Positions 32,013 to 46,135 are shown, counted from the stretch's first letter. The stretch is DNA of 64,000 nt from Anoplopoma fimbria (GCF_027596085.1 NC_072460.1:13892326-13956325); one strand, 5' to 3'. Notes: generated from the sequence alone by a model not told the origin. Program-made: numbers and translations.

Positions 32013-35000
32013 GCGGAGGAGGAAGTCGTTTGACAAACACACAGGGATTTGAGGAAAATTAGAAGTTTTGTAATAAACTTTTATTTATATTGTATCCATA
32101 CGACTCGCAAGAATATCCCTAAAGTGTAATGTTTCACATCCCTAATGTAAATATGAAAAAATAAACTATTTTATTCTGCTATACTGGGGTGTCTCTGTGG
32201 AAAACACCTAGTTTTCAAACCTATATATGTGTTACTTTGCAAACTTCAGAAAACTTCCCCTTGTAAGGTTCCTATGGCTACAGCTGACAAGAATGGTGTT
32301 GGCTTTTGTTGTTCCTGTCAATGCGTGAGTCAGACCCCGTTTACAGCCAAACCCTGGTCTGGCTTGCTTTGCCTTCTGCCTCACAAGAAAAGCAGCATTC
32401 GGGCAGACATCTTTGCTCGCACATTTCAGCTTCTCACTATCTCGTAGTCCTCTGTGTTTTGTGCTGTTTGACTGAAGCAAACAGCACTGATGATATGATT
32501 TCAATCATTGTGTAATCATTTTCATGATTGATTGTTACTTAAATTATATTTTCAATTGATCGATGAACTGTTTTGTTAAAAAAAAAATCCAGATTAAGAA
32601 CCATTCATTCCTGATTAAGAAGAAAAAACTACATGTAGCCAAAACATTTTGAAAAAAGTTTATGGTTTTGTCCGCCCGAGATAGTACATTAAGACTTATA
32701 TAAATACAAACATTATTTTCCATGTACAGTATTGGAAGCTGGAACTTATTGTTTAGTATATTTGCTTAATAAACTATTTAAGCAAATAAATTGTTGTTTA
32801 TTAATATCATATTAACCGGATTAATCAATTGATATTTTCAACACGAATTTGATCAAATGTTTCAAAGACAGTCATACAACTAATCCGACAACATAAAATG
32901 TATAAAGACAAAATTGAATATCAAATACAAAGAAAAAGAGGATTTGAGTCTGTTTAACCAGTGGAGCGGGTGAGGAAGTATCAAGCAGGGTGCTACTTGG
33001 TGTCAGACACAAAACAGATATGTGATAATGTTAACAAAGCTGAAAAAGCTGTGCCATCAAAGATAGGAAATTATAAGTTTATCACCTGATGTGTCACCAT
33101 TTGATAATGCAAACAGAGTGCAAGTTCTCACACAATTCCACCCACCGGGGTCAATATGCAGCGGCCGCAGCCAAAACTTGTACTTGTTTTTCAAGATAAA
33201 GATAAGAAACAATTTTATTTTTTATGGCCTTAAAACTAATCATTGCTTCCCTTGATAAATGGTAGCCCATTAGCAATATTAATATTGCACATTTTGAGTG
33301 ATAGCAAATCTGTATAGAATAATGCATAATAGCATATTGCGAAACTGAATTTAAATTAACATGAAAAAAAAGTCAGTGTAAACAAATGTCAGTGCGTGCA
33401 CTTGTTCGTTCCTCCAGGATTTTGAAAGTGTGCTGTGTTTCCCAATACACTAATAAACGTATATAAGCTATACAGAGAAGTCACGACGCAACTCATATCA
33501 TGATATACAATATATTGATATTGACGGAGATAAAAAAATATATTTTGTTAGCATTATTGCTTTATTGCTTCGATTTATACAATTATAATTATTCCCTGCT
33601 TCACAGTAATTCTGTTGTTGACCAGCAAGTCATAAAATAAGTCAGAGTTGTCTCTCACTACAGCTGTTTACACATACAGACACAAACAACAAATGTGCTT
33701 CTGGCATAAGGTGTGAGAAAATGTTAAGAAAAGCAGAGAGTGCAGAGTGCCTAACCCCATATTTTACTGTATTTTCAACCGCCTGTTTTCTACTCTTTTA
33801 AGTTGACATGCATTGGAGCTGACTTCTTCCATTTACATTCAGGAAAACATGGAAAGAGAACCTTGTCAACATCATCTAGGCCATCAGAGGGAGAGACAGG
33901 ACGATAGACTGAGCAGGGAATGTTTAAAAGCACAGGAAACACAGTTAAAAACTATTTCCATCGTTAGACTCCACACCATCATCTCCAACGTCACTCACTG
34001 CCCTCCCCATGCACACACTAAAACATTTATACTGCGATGCCTGTCTGCTGATGGTTCTGCCTGTGAATTATTTACCAGTGGAAATGCAGGAACAATCTAA
34101 TTGAAGAGAAGGGAACTGCATTGGAGATAAAACTATTTTTCTTTTTCTCACAAGATAAATGCTTGCCAGTTGATGCGGTCAGATTCTGTTGCTGTTGTCT
34201 GTGCAGTTTAGTATTTTCAAAGCTCGCTGTCTGCAGCTGTTCGCAATTACCACAACGCTAATGACTTCTCCTCTGTGAGCAACATATCGGAATCGTACCC
34301 TTAAATCTGTACAGTGGTTTCAGTCTGCTTCATGGGCTCTTTGCATCACTAATGCAGTCTGAAGCAGTGCGAGGCAAATGTTGTCTAACTCACAATTAAC
34401 ATCTGGCCAATTAACACTGGTGTGTGTTAAAGGATAAACTAGGAGATATATTGATTTTCACACCTCTCTAGATGACTTCTAAGAGAGCACGCTGCTAGAA
34501 AGATTTCAAACAAACATGCCTTTGAAGGAAAGCTCTGAAATGAAAATCAATCATATGTTAATTATTCTTTGCAGTATTCAGTTCAGTCTCAACAACAGCA
34601 AGAACGTTTTCAACCATGAGAAGAACCTGCATGAAAATTACAGAAATGTGACCCCAAAAAGGCTTTAATATAGTGGTGGAGTTGTTTATCATTAAAGATA
34701 AGATGCAGAAAAGGCTAATCCAAATAGTGTTGAATAGTGACTGAACAATGACAAAGGAGGGAGCTGGTTCTTTTTATTTTATTTCGGGCATGGATGCTGA
34801 TTCACCACTCTTCAGCCAGATCCCATTTCTCCCCCATCTGACGGACCAAAAAATTAACAAGCACAAAAACAACAAGCACATAGAGGAAAACATAACATAA
34901 ACATGAACACTACATCAGGCAGGATGCAGCAGAGGTACAGGTGAATAATTACCTTTGATAACTTGATTGGTAATTTACAAAAATTTGCATGTGGTTGAAC

Positions 35001-35223
35001 ATTGTTGCAGAACATCAAACTTTTGAGCAAAACCCAAGATGCTTACAGTATATTCCAGGAAAAAACTGTTTGCACACACTGCAGGATAAATATCGGCTGG
35101 GGACATAACTGTTGTGTTGTTGTGTGCCTGATGATGAGATTCCCTCCACAAAGCAAGAAAAAGCTCTCACTTACACTGTATTGCATTTGTACAAACTCCC
35201 ACAGTTATACACACAAGCAGCAG

Positions 35224-35237
35224 CCCCCCCCCCCCCC
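35224..35237. repeat. Poly-C tract (14 C)
   Basis: A homopolymer run directly followed by TTTG. A longer one follows 190 bp on. Confidence 0.95.
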
Positions 35238-35427
35238 TTTGAATTGCTGCATCACTAGACTGTAATGGAATTCTATAGCTGACTGCTGACTGGAGGCTTT
35301 GGAGGGGGATGGATGGAGAAATGGATGGATGGAGAGAGAAATGAGAGGAGAGGTAGGTGGAAAGGTGGGAAAAATTGATTGACGGAAAAAAGGTGGACTG
35401 TTATATGTTCATGCATTTGAAGAATTG

Positions 35428-35447
35428 CCCCCCCCCCCCCCCCCCCC
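35428..35447. repeat. Poly-C tract (20 C)
   Basis: Twenty C in a row on the plus strand, poly-G on the minus strand. Confidence 0.95.
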
Positions 35448-35904
35448 TGCTTCCACAGGGTTTTGCATGTTTGTGTGTGTGTCTGTGTGTGTGTGTGCGT
35501 GAATACTCATAGGGTGATGCCATCGATATTAAGTGTGACACGCGATGATACAAAGGTTAATTTTCTTCTAATGCCTGATTAAAAAAACTCCACCTTCCTC
35601 ACGACTTCAAAAAGGCTCCCGAGGGCAAGGACGTTAGTGTATGCAACACCTCCCACACTCCTTCCCTTCCTCCTCTCCAGCCTACATTTTAACAGGGGAC
35701 AAGAGGGTACTGTAAATTACCTTTTGATTCATCCCCTTTTATTATGCAAATAGACTTCATTATCTGCAGTGACTCTAAAGTGTTGTGGAATGCTTTCATT
35801 AGTCGGTGTGTAGAGCTGGGAGAGTGTTCGTCGATGGGTAGTCAAGTGTGTACAATTTTGCATGCTCCCTTTTTTATAGGTGCAAGTGTACAATGCATTC
35901 AACG

Positions 35905-36021
<117 letters not shown>

Positions 36022-37285
36022 TGTTTATGTAAAGCTGTATTTACAATGTGTGTGTTCTTGTTCCGGATTAACTCTTTAAAGTGCGGTTAAACAAAAGTTA
36101 AAGTGTTTTTAGGTTCCCTAATACATAAATGAATCATGTGGGTGGGGTATAATTACGAAGCGGAATGAAATCACATTCTTCAGATTTTATTGGATCGCTT
36201 CAAAGTGGAGGTGACTTACGGTGCAATACAGAGCTGTAGAGAGAATTTGAGCTGTAGAGGACTAGCCGCACACCCACACTTTTCCTCACCAGTGTTGTTG
36301 CATGAGGAGGTGGAATTTAATTCACTAAATCTCAACATTCTTTGGAAAAATAAACTGATAACCCCAAATTTTTTGAGGAAGTGTATGTTAGCTTTGGTCA
36401 AACTCGGCTATTAACGTAAGCAATGCTGTAACGCGCATGAATTCAGCTGTGCACATCTTTCCTTACCTATTTCACTCCATTATACGTCTCTCCGTTAGAA
36501 ACACAGACATGTTATTTGATTGAGCCTACAAAGAGCGGAAACATTCCTGAGTTTTGGATTCACCACAAACAGTAGGTGACTGTAACCGTGCAAAAGAGGT
36601 CATTAACTTAATAAACAGTGTCTGTAAACAACAGCACAAAGACAGTTTGCTGGTGTCCTCCTTTTTCTTTTTCTACCTTTATCTCTCACTCAATTTACTA
36701 TCTCTGTTTCTCTATCCATTACCTCGCTCCCTTTATCCCATCCAAATTTAACACAGGGGTTTTTCAGTCTTGGCGTCTGAATTTGAGATGAAGCTTCTGA
36801 AGTCGACAGAAGAAAGCATTCGCACTATCTCAATAGCTGAATAAACAGCTGATGGTGCAGCATGGGAGCTGAATAGGCTTAATTAGTAGACTATGGCAGT
36901 GTGACCCAGATCTAGTTTTGAGACTGTCACTGAGCTGCCTACGAAATCCAAACTGACAACAACAGTCATCAACAACAATTCTCATTATTACAGTTGCGAC
37001 ACTCATGGCCTCCAATCTCAAAATCGACCCAAATTAACTCCCTGTGTCTGCTGCGTGTGTGTGTGTGTGTGTCTGTTTGTCTATGTGTGTGTGAGTGATA
37101 TCTCTCATTGTTGTCCTGGTCACCCCCCTATCTTTTCCATGTTCTGTAATGCTCTTATTTAACTTGGCATCATCCCACCCTCACATCCTCAGTGCTCCAT
37201 GCTAAATGTCAACAACTGAATATTCATCACAACGCTGACACCCCTCCCCTCTGTCTCTCTAAATCTTATCCTGACACGGAATGTT

Positions 37286-37286
37286 T

Positions 37287-37337
<51 letters not shown>

Positions 37338-37350
37338 TTCTCTCTCTCTC
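37286..37350. repeat. (CT)n microsatellite with two small interruptions
   Basis: A CT run interrupted by TTTC and CCCTTT, ending in CCACAG. The end resembles a splice acceptor, but no coding exon follows. Confidence 0.95.
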
Positions 37351-39390
37351 CACAGACTGATAAGTGGCAGTTTTGAATATTACCAATTACCAATATTAGA
37401 ATAGTAATTTTTTTGCAATTGCAATATTCTGCTTCTCAAACCTTCTTATTATTCAAAGAGCTCAGAGCTTTTTCTCCTTGTTAGTCTAATTTCAGGGAAT
37501 TTTCTGTAACAGTATTTTATGATTCCCTGCTTTCATTTGTTTGACTTTGGATGTATACAACTAGGGTTCTACATTGTTACTGTACATTTAAACACACAAA
37601 ACATGCATGTGCAGAACTACGAATTGCAAATGTGGAGTGGTAGGAAAATGGTGAGCTAATAGAATATTGGCACAGATATTGTACATATTAATACAGAAAA
37701 AAGAACAGAGCTACTTTTTCCACCCATGAATCACAGCATGACAAGTAGCCCTTCTTTATCAAGGCCCACCATAGTGGTTACCTCCTAATTTATCACATAA
37801 GCGGACACAGTAAAGCAAATCCCAGCAGGGAATCTGAATTGAGTTTTATGATCCGTTGCACCACTTTTAAAAATGCATTTCTTTATTTAATCTTGACTTA
37901 AGGAATTACCCAGGACAAATGTTCACATCTGGTTCTAAAGTGTGACACGTCTGCCTTAAAGACTAGATAGAATAAATGATAATTTGCAAAGCTTTAGGGA
38001 GATGATGGATGCAGTTTGTATATAATAATTAGTTCACTGTCTGAATCTCATGAGTTCTCAGCTGATTCACCAGCTCCATGGCCACAGTGTTTACTTATCA
38101 CATCCCAGTTAGAGATGCATTATGCAGGTGTAGGTAGGGTTCATACTGATGTCTGAGTGAAAGAGAGCGCTTGGGAGTTACTTTTGAAGGCTGTGACAGC
38201 AACAGATGACAATGGGTGACAATTTCCTGTCCCTTAGAAGTGCCTCTTGAGCCTTGCCTGACCACAATAAACAAAATGTGTGGGCTGGCTATGTTTGTCT
38301 CTGTTGACAGAATGTGTCAACAGCCTGCTAGTGAGTCTAGATGTCATGGAAATGAATACTAAAAGACTGCACACGTACACACACATTATGCAGAGGAAAT
38401 GAGGGGTCATCTTTTCTGTGCGAGTCATCAGCACAGCCTTAATCACTGTGACTCATATTTAAAGCTCATTCAGGAGCAACTCAGGGAATATAAAGGAAGC
38501 ATACACCTCCTTTTATGCTTCCAATGACATGAATGACACAGTCAGGGTTGGGGTTATCTGCCTTTTTGTGTGTGTGTGTTAGTGTGGATATCAGGAGGTG
38601 TGTTTGAGGAAAGTGACAGTTTGAGACCGCCATGTAGAGAACCCTTTGGGCCTGTGCTGCTTATCAGTCCCACACACATTCCTTCTTTATTTCTTGCATG
38701 CTATCCACCTTGCACACACAAAGACACACACACATACACAATCTCTCTCAGCTGAATTATATGTCACGCTGATCTGTTGAGTTCATTTGTAACCTGCTCA
38801 GATTTGCTCTGTTCTCCAAGTCTCACGAAAGAAGCCATATTATTTTTAGGCCGTCACTTCGCACTAACATCACAAGACTCCCCCACCATTACTGCTGTCT
38901 TTCCACTTCCACTTTCCACTTCCTCGCCGTCCTCTCATGTCTTTATCTATATGTCAGAATCAGAGGGGAGAAGGGTTATAGCTGTGTGCCAGTGTATTAC
39001 ACCAACTGGATGTTGCCGTGAACTTGGGTGAATATGGAAAACTTTTCAAAAATGATATATTTGTTTTAGGATACAAGGCATGTAGGCTTGTGGGACACCT
39101 TCACTGTCTGATTCTGTTTACATGTGTTATGTGAGTGACATGGAGCCTTAATAGGTTAAAGTTGTGTACATGGACTATATATAAATTATTTTTAAATTGC
39201 TGTAGCAAAAACACAACAACCCAGATCTATCTTTTCAGTTGACAGCAATTAGAATTTAACTGTAAAGTGTAGCGTGTTATGTTTGTCAAAACAGAGACTA
39301 GCTGTGTTTTACACCCTTTACAGGCACAAAGGTATTTCTTTCCTGCTGTACGAGGATCACTGGGATGAGTATTTCATCTCCAGCTTCTTT

Positions 39391-39540
39391 TGTTCGGATG
39401 TCAAAGTTTCCATGGGCAAAACACTGAACACAAAATTGATCCCAATGGTCAGGCCAGCTCCTTGCATGGTATCCATTGGAGGCACCTCAGTGTGATTTGG
39501 TCAAAAGCACCATATAAATGCAGTGCCATTTGCATTGACG
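39391..39540 (+). repeat. Fish interspersed repeat, copy 2 (3' portion)
   Basis: GGGCAAAACACTGAACACAA, ATGGTCAGGCCAGCTCCTTG, CATTGGAGGCACCTCAGTGT and CACCATATAAATGCAGTGCC TTT-like end sequence follow the 3' half of the family at 23741-23890. In intact copies it ends AAGCGCTATATAAATGCAGT CCATTTAC. Good match in order and spacing. Confidence 0.65.
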
Positions 39541-42500
39541 GTAGGTACAATTTAATCAAATTGTAACATAATCACCATTTATTTATTATTATTGGAAATG
39601 AACATAATTAACCAGCCTTCTCGACTGATAGCTCTCTTACTTCAAAATAACATTGAATGCACTGACCAATTAAGACGTGAGTGCTTCTGTCGTAATTATG
39701 CTGTTTGTAATACTTCTAGTTCTCCTTGCCAACAATGTGTTGCCAAGGTAAGCTATGATAACTAGCGCTGAAATAAGCAAACTGTTGCTAAATATGAACT
39801 CCAAAAAAAAAAGCAGAGGGGAGCGTCATTACAGTTTGTGATAGACAGCTTGATTCATATTGGAAAAGGGGACAATAACAGCTGTTCATTTTCTCATCTG
39901 TTTCAACTGGCACTGTGCTGTATACTGTGAATGGCAACACTGTTGGCACATGATGCATCACACTTGAAATAAATGATTGGGCTTAATATTCATGCTTGTC
40001 AAACATGTCAAGTTATCCACATATTTCTATTTACAAAATGACATGCCTGTCCTTTTAATTGTCACCAAATTATGCAGATAATTAGTATGACTTCAATGAT
40101 GATTAAATATTACATAATTACATTCTTAATTATGACATCATTTTCCAAGTGAAGTTTAATTAGCTTATGAGGCACACCTTACTGATATCGAGCCACTGTT
40201 AATGATTCATTGTAAGTTCACCTGTGATTGACAAGTCAAAATGTTCAACAAAAGGATCATAGGATTGAGTTCAGTTTTGGTTTAGTGGGGTCCAGTATAA
40301 TAAAGTACACAAGATAAGTCCAATGAAGTCAGAGAAAAATAAGTTTTTATTGTCATGAGAAGCCAGGAGCCTGTACCAAGAGCAGCTTGTTTCTGGAGTG
40401 TGCAAAGGTGTTTGGATGAGATAGCGGAGGCGATGCAGGAGGAAGAGGAGAACAACATAAATATTTAAATGCATAGAGGAACCAACACAATTACATTAAT
40501 ACGTGGGTGGGGGAAAGTCCACTTTACCTCGGGACTAAAGAGAGGAAGATCCTGAAAGCTGGATACTTTACCCACTAACTAAATTAGTTAAATTATCAAC
40601 GAGCATGAGCTGAAAAAAGTATGGTCCACATTTAAAATTTTACAAATGATAACTTTTGGTAAAAAAAAAAAAAATCAGTCCTTTGGTGCTAAAACTTTGC
40701 AAAAACAGGTCTTGTGTTCTGTAAATTTCAGGCCTGAAGTGCATGTTGTTCTCACCAGATTTAAGTGAGTGTATTATTGTGGAGTAGGAATTGAAATAAA
40801 GACATCCCCTCAAAGGGAGGCAACCTGGCTGGTTATACTTATTTTTGGAAATGTATTCACTCCAACACTGATCAAGGAGTGTCTCAGCTACTTGGACCAC
40901 TGCAAGGCCAGGAAGAGTGACACTCTGAAAAATCTCACTGAACTGGTTATTATGGCAGTTATACAGAGCCAAAGTCCTGGTGTCTCTGCGTGGCAACGCA
41001 TATACTTACATCATCGTTACTTGGTTTTGTCCAAAAACCATAAAATTCACCAACATGGAAGTTCGGGTTTCTCTTCAGCTCTCAACATTCTAGAAACATA
41101 TAGAAAGGATTAAGAATGTTTGTAGGTGCTATTCATCCCTTGATGTGTCACCTTCCCTCACATCATCCTAGTAGGGACATGTCAGCATCTATGATGGCCT
41201 ATCTCAGTGTTTTGCTGGATGAAGCATCCACTGTGGCATCTGTTGTTAACACCGTTAGCCAGAGAGCATACTTGTCAGCATCGTCTGGACGTTCAGAGTA
41301 ACGCCACAAATAACGATTAGTGCATAGCAGCAGTGTGTTATGACCCTCTTTGCCTGTTTATTTGTTACTGTGGATGCTTTCTTTGCAGGTATTAGAGATG
41401 GGCGTGGCAGAAGGTCCTCAGTAGAGTGGAAACACCTGAGCTCATCAGCAACACTGGCAACACACTCTATAAAAAAAAACCTCTTTGAGCTCAGTGACTG
41501 GCTCTCTCTCCTCCCTAAGATCCATTTGATTTGGGGTTGACATTATATGTTTCTACACCATACAACATTGCATTCACACTTCTACACTTCTGAACTTACT
41601 GACTCCACATGCTGCTGTTAGTTTAAGCTTTCCTCTTATGTTGCCTTTAAGTTAATACATAATTTGTGAATTGGCTTGATTGGGTGCATCTCCCTCTTTT
41701 GTCATGGCCATGCCGCCCGGTCTGTGACAAGAGTTGATGTTCAGAACTGCCAGACAGGTAGGAGACTGTTAGAGCTTCACCTGATTCAACTTCCATTCAG
41801 CACCAGTGTTAAATATTTCCTGTAGGTGTGGGTTGGTATTAAGGTTGCAGTGGAAGAATCTCAGAGTGTCACATGGTTGACTCATGATTTGATTCACGCA
41901 AAACTTGTGAAACACCTCAAGTTAACTTAACAAGAATACTCAAAAATTGAAGCTGTCATATTCTGATGTCAAAACCCTTTAACACATTTTTCTCTCTCTG
42001 TAATAATAACAGTCTGTTCCATGCTCAGTCTCCGTTTCTCGCCTCTTGTGCATGTATATGTGAGAATCACTATGATGGTTTATTCTCTGTAATCTTTTAA
42101 TGACATGCACTAACGACGCGTTGAGGCTCAGAGAGAGCCCAGGCCATGAAACACACGCAGAATGACTGAGGCTCAGTGGAAGGATCCACTGGGAGATTAG
42201 CCAAATGAGAAAAGCGTTTTAGAGAAAGGCGGCTTTAATGCAACACAACACAGATAGTGTATGTGTGTCATGGAGAGAAGGGATAGATGCCCACAGCTTC
42301 TAACCGAATATTATGTTGGCAACTGTCTCAGCCTGAGCCCTCTTGTTTCATCACCTTTATCAAGTTTACAACCGTTGCATCCTGCCACTCAAAATCAACA
42401 TCCATCACTGGCAGTTGCATGCGTACACTACAATTAATCCTGCTGTTTTTATTACATTTTTCCACATGGTACTGTACTGTCTTTTAATGGTTCTATATTT

Positions 42501-44149
42501 AAACCTACATCAATGTCATCTCATCTGCAATACTTAATGACAGAACTTGTCTCCTGGCTTCAGACTGAGTAGAATTTCCCATCTACCTGTCAAAATCAAT
42601 GACTTGCAGAGATAGCAGGAATGGGAAATGGAAAAAAAAAACCTGATTGGAAGTACAGGACGTAGTGTTTTACTAGTAGGCACGAGTCGTTAAAATATGC
42701 TGCTGATCCATCACACTGTTGTCAGTGACTTCAACCTGGTCCAGTTGATGTGGATGTGAGGAAATTTGTTTTGACAAGGAACCATATATATGTGATTTAA
42801 TGTGACTAGTTTCAGAACTCATGAGGTTTTTTTTACAGCTAAAAGAAACTTGGTCTTTTTTTCCATCTATATGCATAAGAAACCCAACAATGCCAATGAA
42901 AATATAATTTTAAAGTGCACAAAAAAATCACAAAAATGTAGAAGTCATATTATTTTTTGTAACACATAAACTAATAACACCTTAATTAAAGGATTATGAC
43001 CGAGATTTGCACTATAAAAGTGTTATTGCCCTCCTCAGCACAGAGAGTAATCTGTGCTGTGCGTTAAACTGATATGTGATGCCAACGTTTTATAAAATAA
43101 AATACCTCAAAGTACGTTATCTGCCTGATGTGTAAAACATTTATTTAGACTTTCCTGGAAGAAATAAAACAACAAACAAAGTTGCGATCTTCAAAATCAA
43201 AAGCAGGTTCAGCGATCCTCCAAATTTAATTTTTACCACCCACGCCTATTATTATAGTCCAACCAATGTCGACTCCACAAAAAATGACCAAGGAAGAACA
43301 GCATTCGTTGTTAGGAGCTTTTTCCATCTGTTACAGAACAGTTGACAGTGTTCAGAGCTGTTTGTTTGTAGCAGGAACTAAAGATGACACATTTTTATTA
43401 AAAAAATAACAGGAAAGCAATTACCAGATATTGATGACATTTCTTTGAGCCAACATAATTACACCAGTAGTTACAATTCATGATTTTGTGTTTTCTGATG
43501 CCTCAAGGTTTCTTGGAAATCAACTCATACTTACGTTATCAATCATGCTTATCGCTCTACACCTCCAATGGTTGGTTGAATCTTCACAAACATTTATTTT
43601 CAGGGCTAAAACAAAAGGCAAAGATTTATCTTTTCTTTTGAAAGGTTTTATTCATTTCATATAATACTGACACATGTACTCAATAGCGGTTAACAGGCGT
43701 TTAAAAACACAGATATTAAAACCATTAGAGCGTCACTTTATTTTTAGCCCCGTTGATTCCATGGACCATTTTTTACACGTTTACATGTTTCAATATACCG
43801 TAACATCTACTTGGTATTAGTCTAACCTCACCCTGAAAGGATTTTGACCTCTGTCAAAAAACAAAAGAAAGAAGAAGACTGACAAACTGTCTCCCCATTT
43901 TAAAAAATGGCATGTGGTAAGCCACAAACTATTCAAGGTAAAATATTCTTATGGAGGTGAGATCTGAAAGAAAGAGAGGTTCGGTATCAGATCTGAGAAA
44001 CTTTTTGACAGCATCAGGTGTGTCATATGTGGCACAGTTAAATTTAAACGTGCCATCCCGACTACATGAGACAGCCATTGTGGATTCAAGCCCCCAATTT
44101 TTGTTGTGCCGTTCATAATGCAGGATAGCCGTCTAAAGTCCAGATCCCC

Positions 44150-44548
44150 TTTATTCCAAGTATGCGTATGGAACACAACTAAGCCATAGAAGAAAGATGA
44201 AGAATACTGATTGTTGTAAATAAAGTTGTTTTTTGTCATTTAATCAAGTGCTGTTCAGACATTGTTCACTCGGTTGAAGTTGTTGTTTGTAGAAGCAGTA
44301 AAGGATTGTGGGTGATACGGTCCTGTGCGGTAAGGGACCAAGGACACTCAGTAGTGTTTAAGTTGATGGAAGACGGTGTTAGAGTCCTGTCTCTTCAGCC
44401 TCCACATCTTGGATATCCTCAGAAAAAATTTAACAATTACTGGTTCCTCATAGAAGTCTGTCTGAGTGTGTTTCCTCACCACTGATTGGTCCTTTGTGCT
44501 ATTTAAGTAACTCCAACGCCATTTCTGCTCTTCTTGAGAAGGACAGGA
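44150..44548 (-). other. tafa: Probable proximal 3' UTR of the TAFA gene
   Basis: This follows the TAG stop at 44551-44549. The first canonical AATAAA on the minus strand is at 44155-44150, about 400 nt after the stop. Further AATAAA hexamers on this strand lie at 43742-43737, 43652-43647 and 43598-43593, so the message may extend to about 43.55 kb. No clear GU-rich downstream element decides between them. A plus-strand AATAAA at 44217-44222 is probably chance. That a 3' UTR lies here follows from the stop codon; its end is a guess. Confidence 0.45.
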
Positions 44549-44560
44549 CTATCGGGTCAC
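44549..44560 (-). CDS. tafa: TAFA (FAM19A) protein, final coding exon (three codons plus stop)
   Basis: Seen: on the minus strand a good polypyrimidine tract and acceptor (CTTTTCTCCCTGTTTCAG, AG at 44562-44561) are followed by GTG ACC CGA TAG, that is V-T-R-stop. The preceding exon ends on a whole codon (AAG), so the join reads KTTK-VTR-stop. This matches the C-terminus of TAFA3 and TAFA4 and resembles TAFA2, where the last tripeptide also sits on its own exon. Phase, acceptor strength, strand and distance (3.8 kb from the 125-bp exon) agree. Twelve coding bases alone would mean nothing; the argument is the exact fit to the expected tail at a strong acceptor. The rest of the exon downstream (lower coordinates) would be 3' UTR. 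Confidence 0.85.
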   Translation of the reverse strand: MTR

Positions 44561-46135
44561 CTGAAACAGGGAGAAAAGAAAGTGGGTCACTTAAAATAGT
44601 CCTAAAAAACAAATTTAGGATGAAGCCTGAAACAGAAAGCCAATTTTTGGTAGAACATATGAAATGACACAGTGCCATGCTGAACAGTCTGCTATTTGGA
44701 AATAATGGGAAGTGATTCATGTTGGTGGAGCACCGACATCGTGGCTAGCACGGTGTCTGTCTCTTCTGGCAAGAAACTAAACTAGACACAGCTTGAATTA
44801 TGGCAGTCGGCCCACAATGCCTCACTCTCAGCACCTGGCTCACTGCCATGTAATTTCGTCTCTTTGTCGAGACGGCTTCTCTAATCACATGGTTTCTTTA
44901 TCTCGTCTATCCATCTTTCCATTTTCTTTGCTCATGGAATCACTTTTGGTTTATTCCAAGCTAATAGGAGACATTTTCAACCAACCAATGACCAAACATA
45001 CACAAATTGCTGTCTAACTGCCAGTGCATTCTGCATGTAATACACCAGTCTCCCCAAGTCTACTTTTTTTTTGCCTTTCTTTCTCATTGAGTTTCCCAGC
45101 GGCTCCCCTCTTAGCTCCAACACATGCTATCCCCGCTGTATTTCCTGTTGAGGGACTCAGTCTTTTGTCCGGCCCAGGTGCCAGCTAACAAAGTGTGAAG
45201 GCCAGCAATCACTGAGAGAGCTCAGAGGAGCGTTTCCTCCAAGCTGGGAGCTGAAACTGTTCTACTGTATCTGCCTCCGATGGCTCCAGGCCACCTTTCC
45301 TGTGCCCAATCCCATTGCTTTCAGGCATCTACTCCTGTGCCTGATCAAAGAGACTGCAGGCGTTTGTTGTCATGCCAGTTCACTATACACACGCACTTCA
45401 CTGTGGCTTCCATGCTCTAAGGTGTTTCAAAGTCCCTTTAGGTGTTCATCCCCTTGCCTGTTTAATATGCCTGTAGGTGGCAGTTTCTGTGCCCAATTAG
45501 AAAGCGGATTTAGGTAGTTAGATCTCAATATAAAAATACGCAAGCAGTGCTCAAGTGTCACATCTAGAGGCCTTTCCAGGTCCATTAGTGCCACGGTTTC
45601 ATCATTTCACAACTTTGAACAGTCTACACAAGTGGCTGCTCAGATGGCCAAAAGGCAGATGTCCCCTACAGTCCTCCATTGTAAACACTCTTTATGACTC
45701 ACTCAGTCACACAAAGTAAGATTATGGAAAGCTATTATTTAAATATTCTTCGATAATCTAAAAGCTGCATCGATTTACCTTAACACAGGTCTTGATTCCC
45801 TGTTTGTATTGTTTCTATCGAAAGTGCTTTCAGAATATGTTGCGTAAAGACCTCTTCAGGTTGATTTTGCTTGTAGTGTGTTGCATAGGTTTAGTGTTGA
45901 CGTAAGTTTTCTATGTAGGAAATCAAACATACACCTTTGTTAACTCTTTGTTAATGTGTCAGTGCATGTGCATCTACTGTATGCAAATGAACACATACAC
46001 ACACACAAACACACACAAACACAGACACACACACACACATGCCTTGCCGTGTATGACAGCTCAGTGGTTTGGCAGCCCGGCCGTGTCTGTCTGCTCATCC
46101 ATATGATATTATTTGGTATTGATCGAGCTGTCATC

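Larger units (their letters stand above)
30990..33620. mobile_element. Transposon-rich patch around the hAT remnant
   Basis: Besides the transposase remnant, this block has base composition unlike its surroundings. It is CpG-rich at 31660-32030, with AT-rich palindrome-like stretches such as the CAATTGATCGATGAAC-like segment near 32550 and alternating ATAT/GATA sequence near 33490-33540 that resemble termini of fish hAT elements. The segment 31010-31200 also reads like an interspersed fish repeat. Element boundaries could not be fixed. Confidence 0.45.

Noticed and set aside
37286..37365. CT-rich tract ending CCACAG, like a plus-strand splice acceptor
   Set aside because: The sequence after it meets a stop within seven codons in the obvious frame and has no donor. 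It is the edge of a CT microsatellite.
44217..44222. Plus-strand AATAAA followed by T-rich sequence
   Set aside because: No plus-strand gene ends here. It lies antisense within the probable TAFA 3' UTR.
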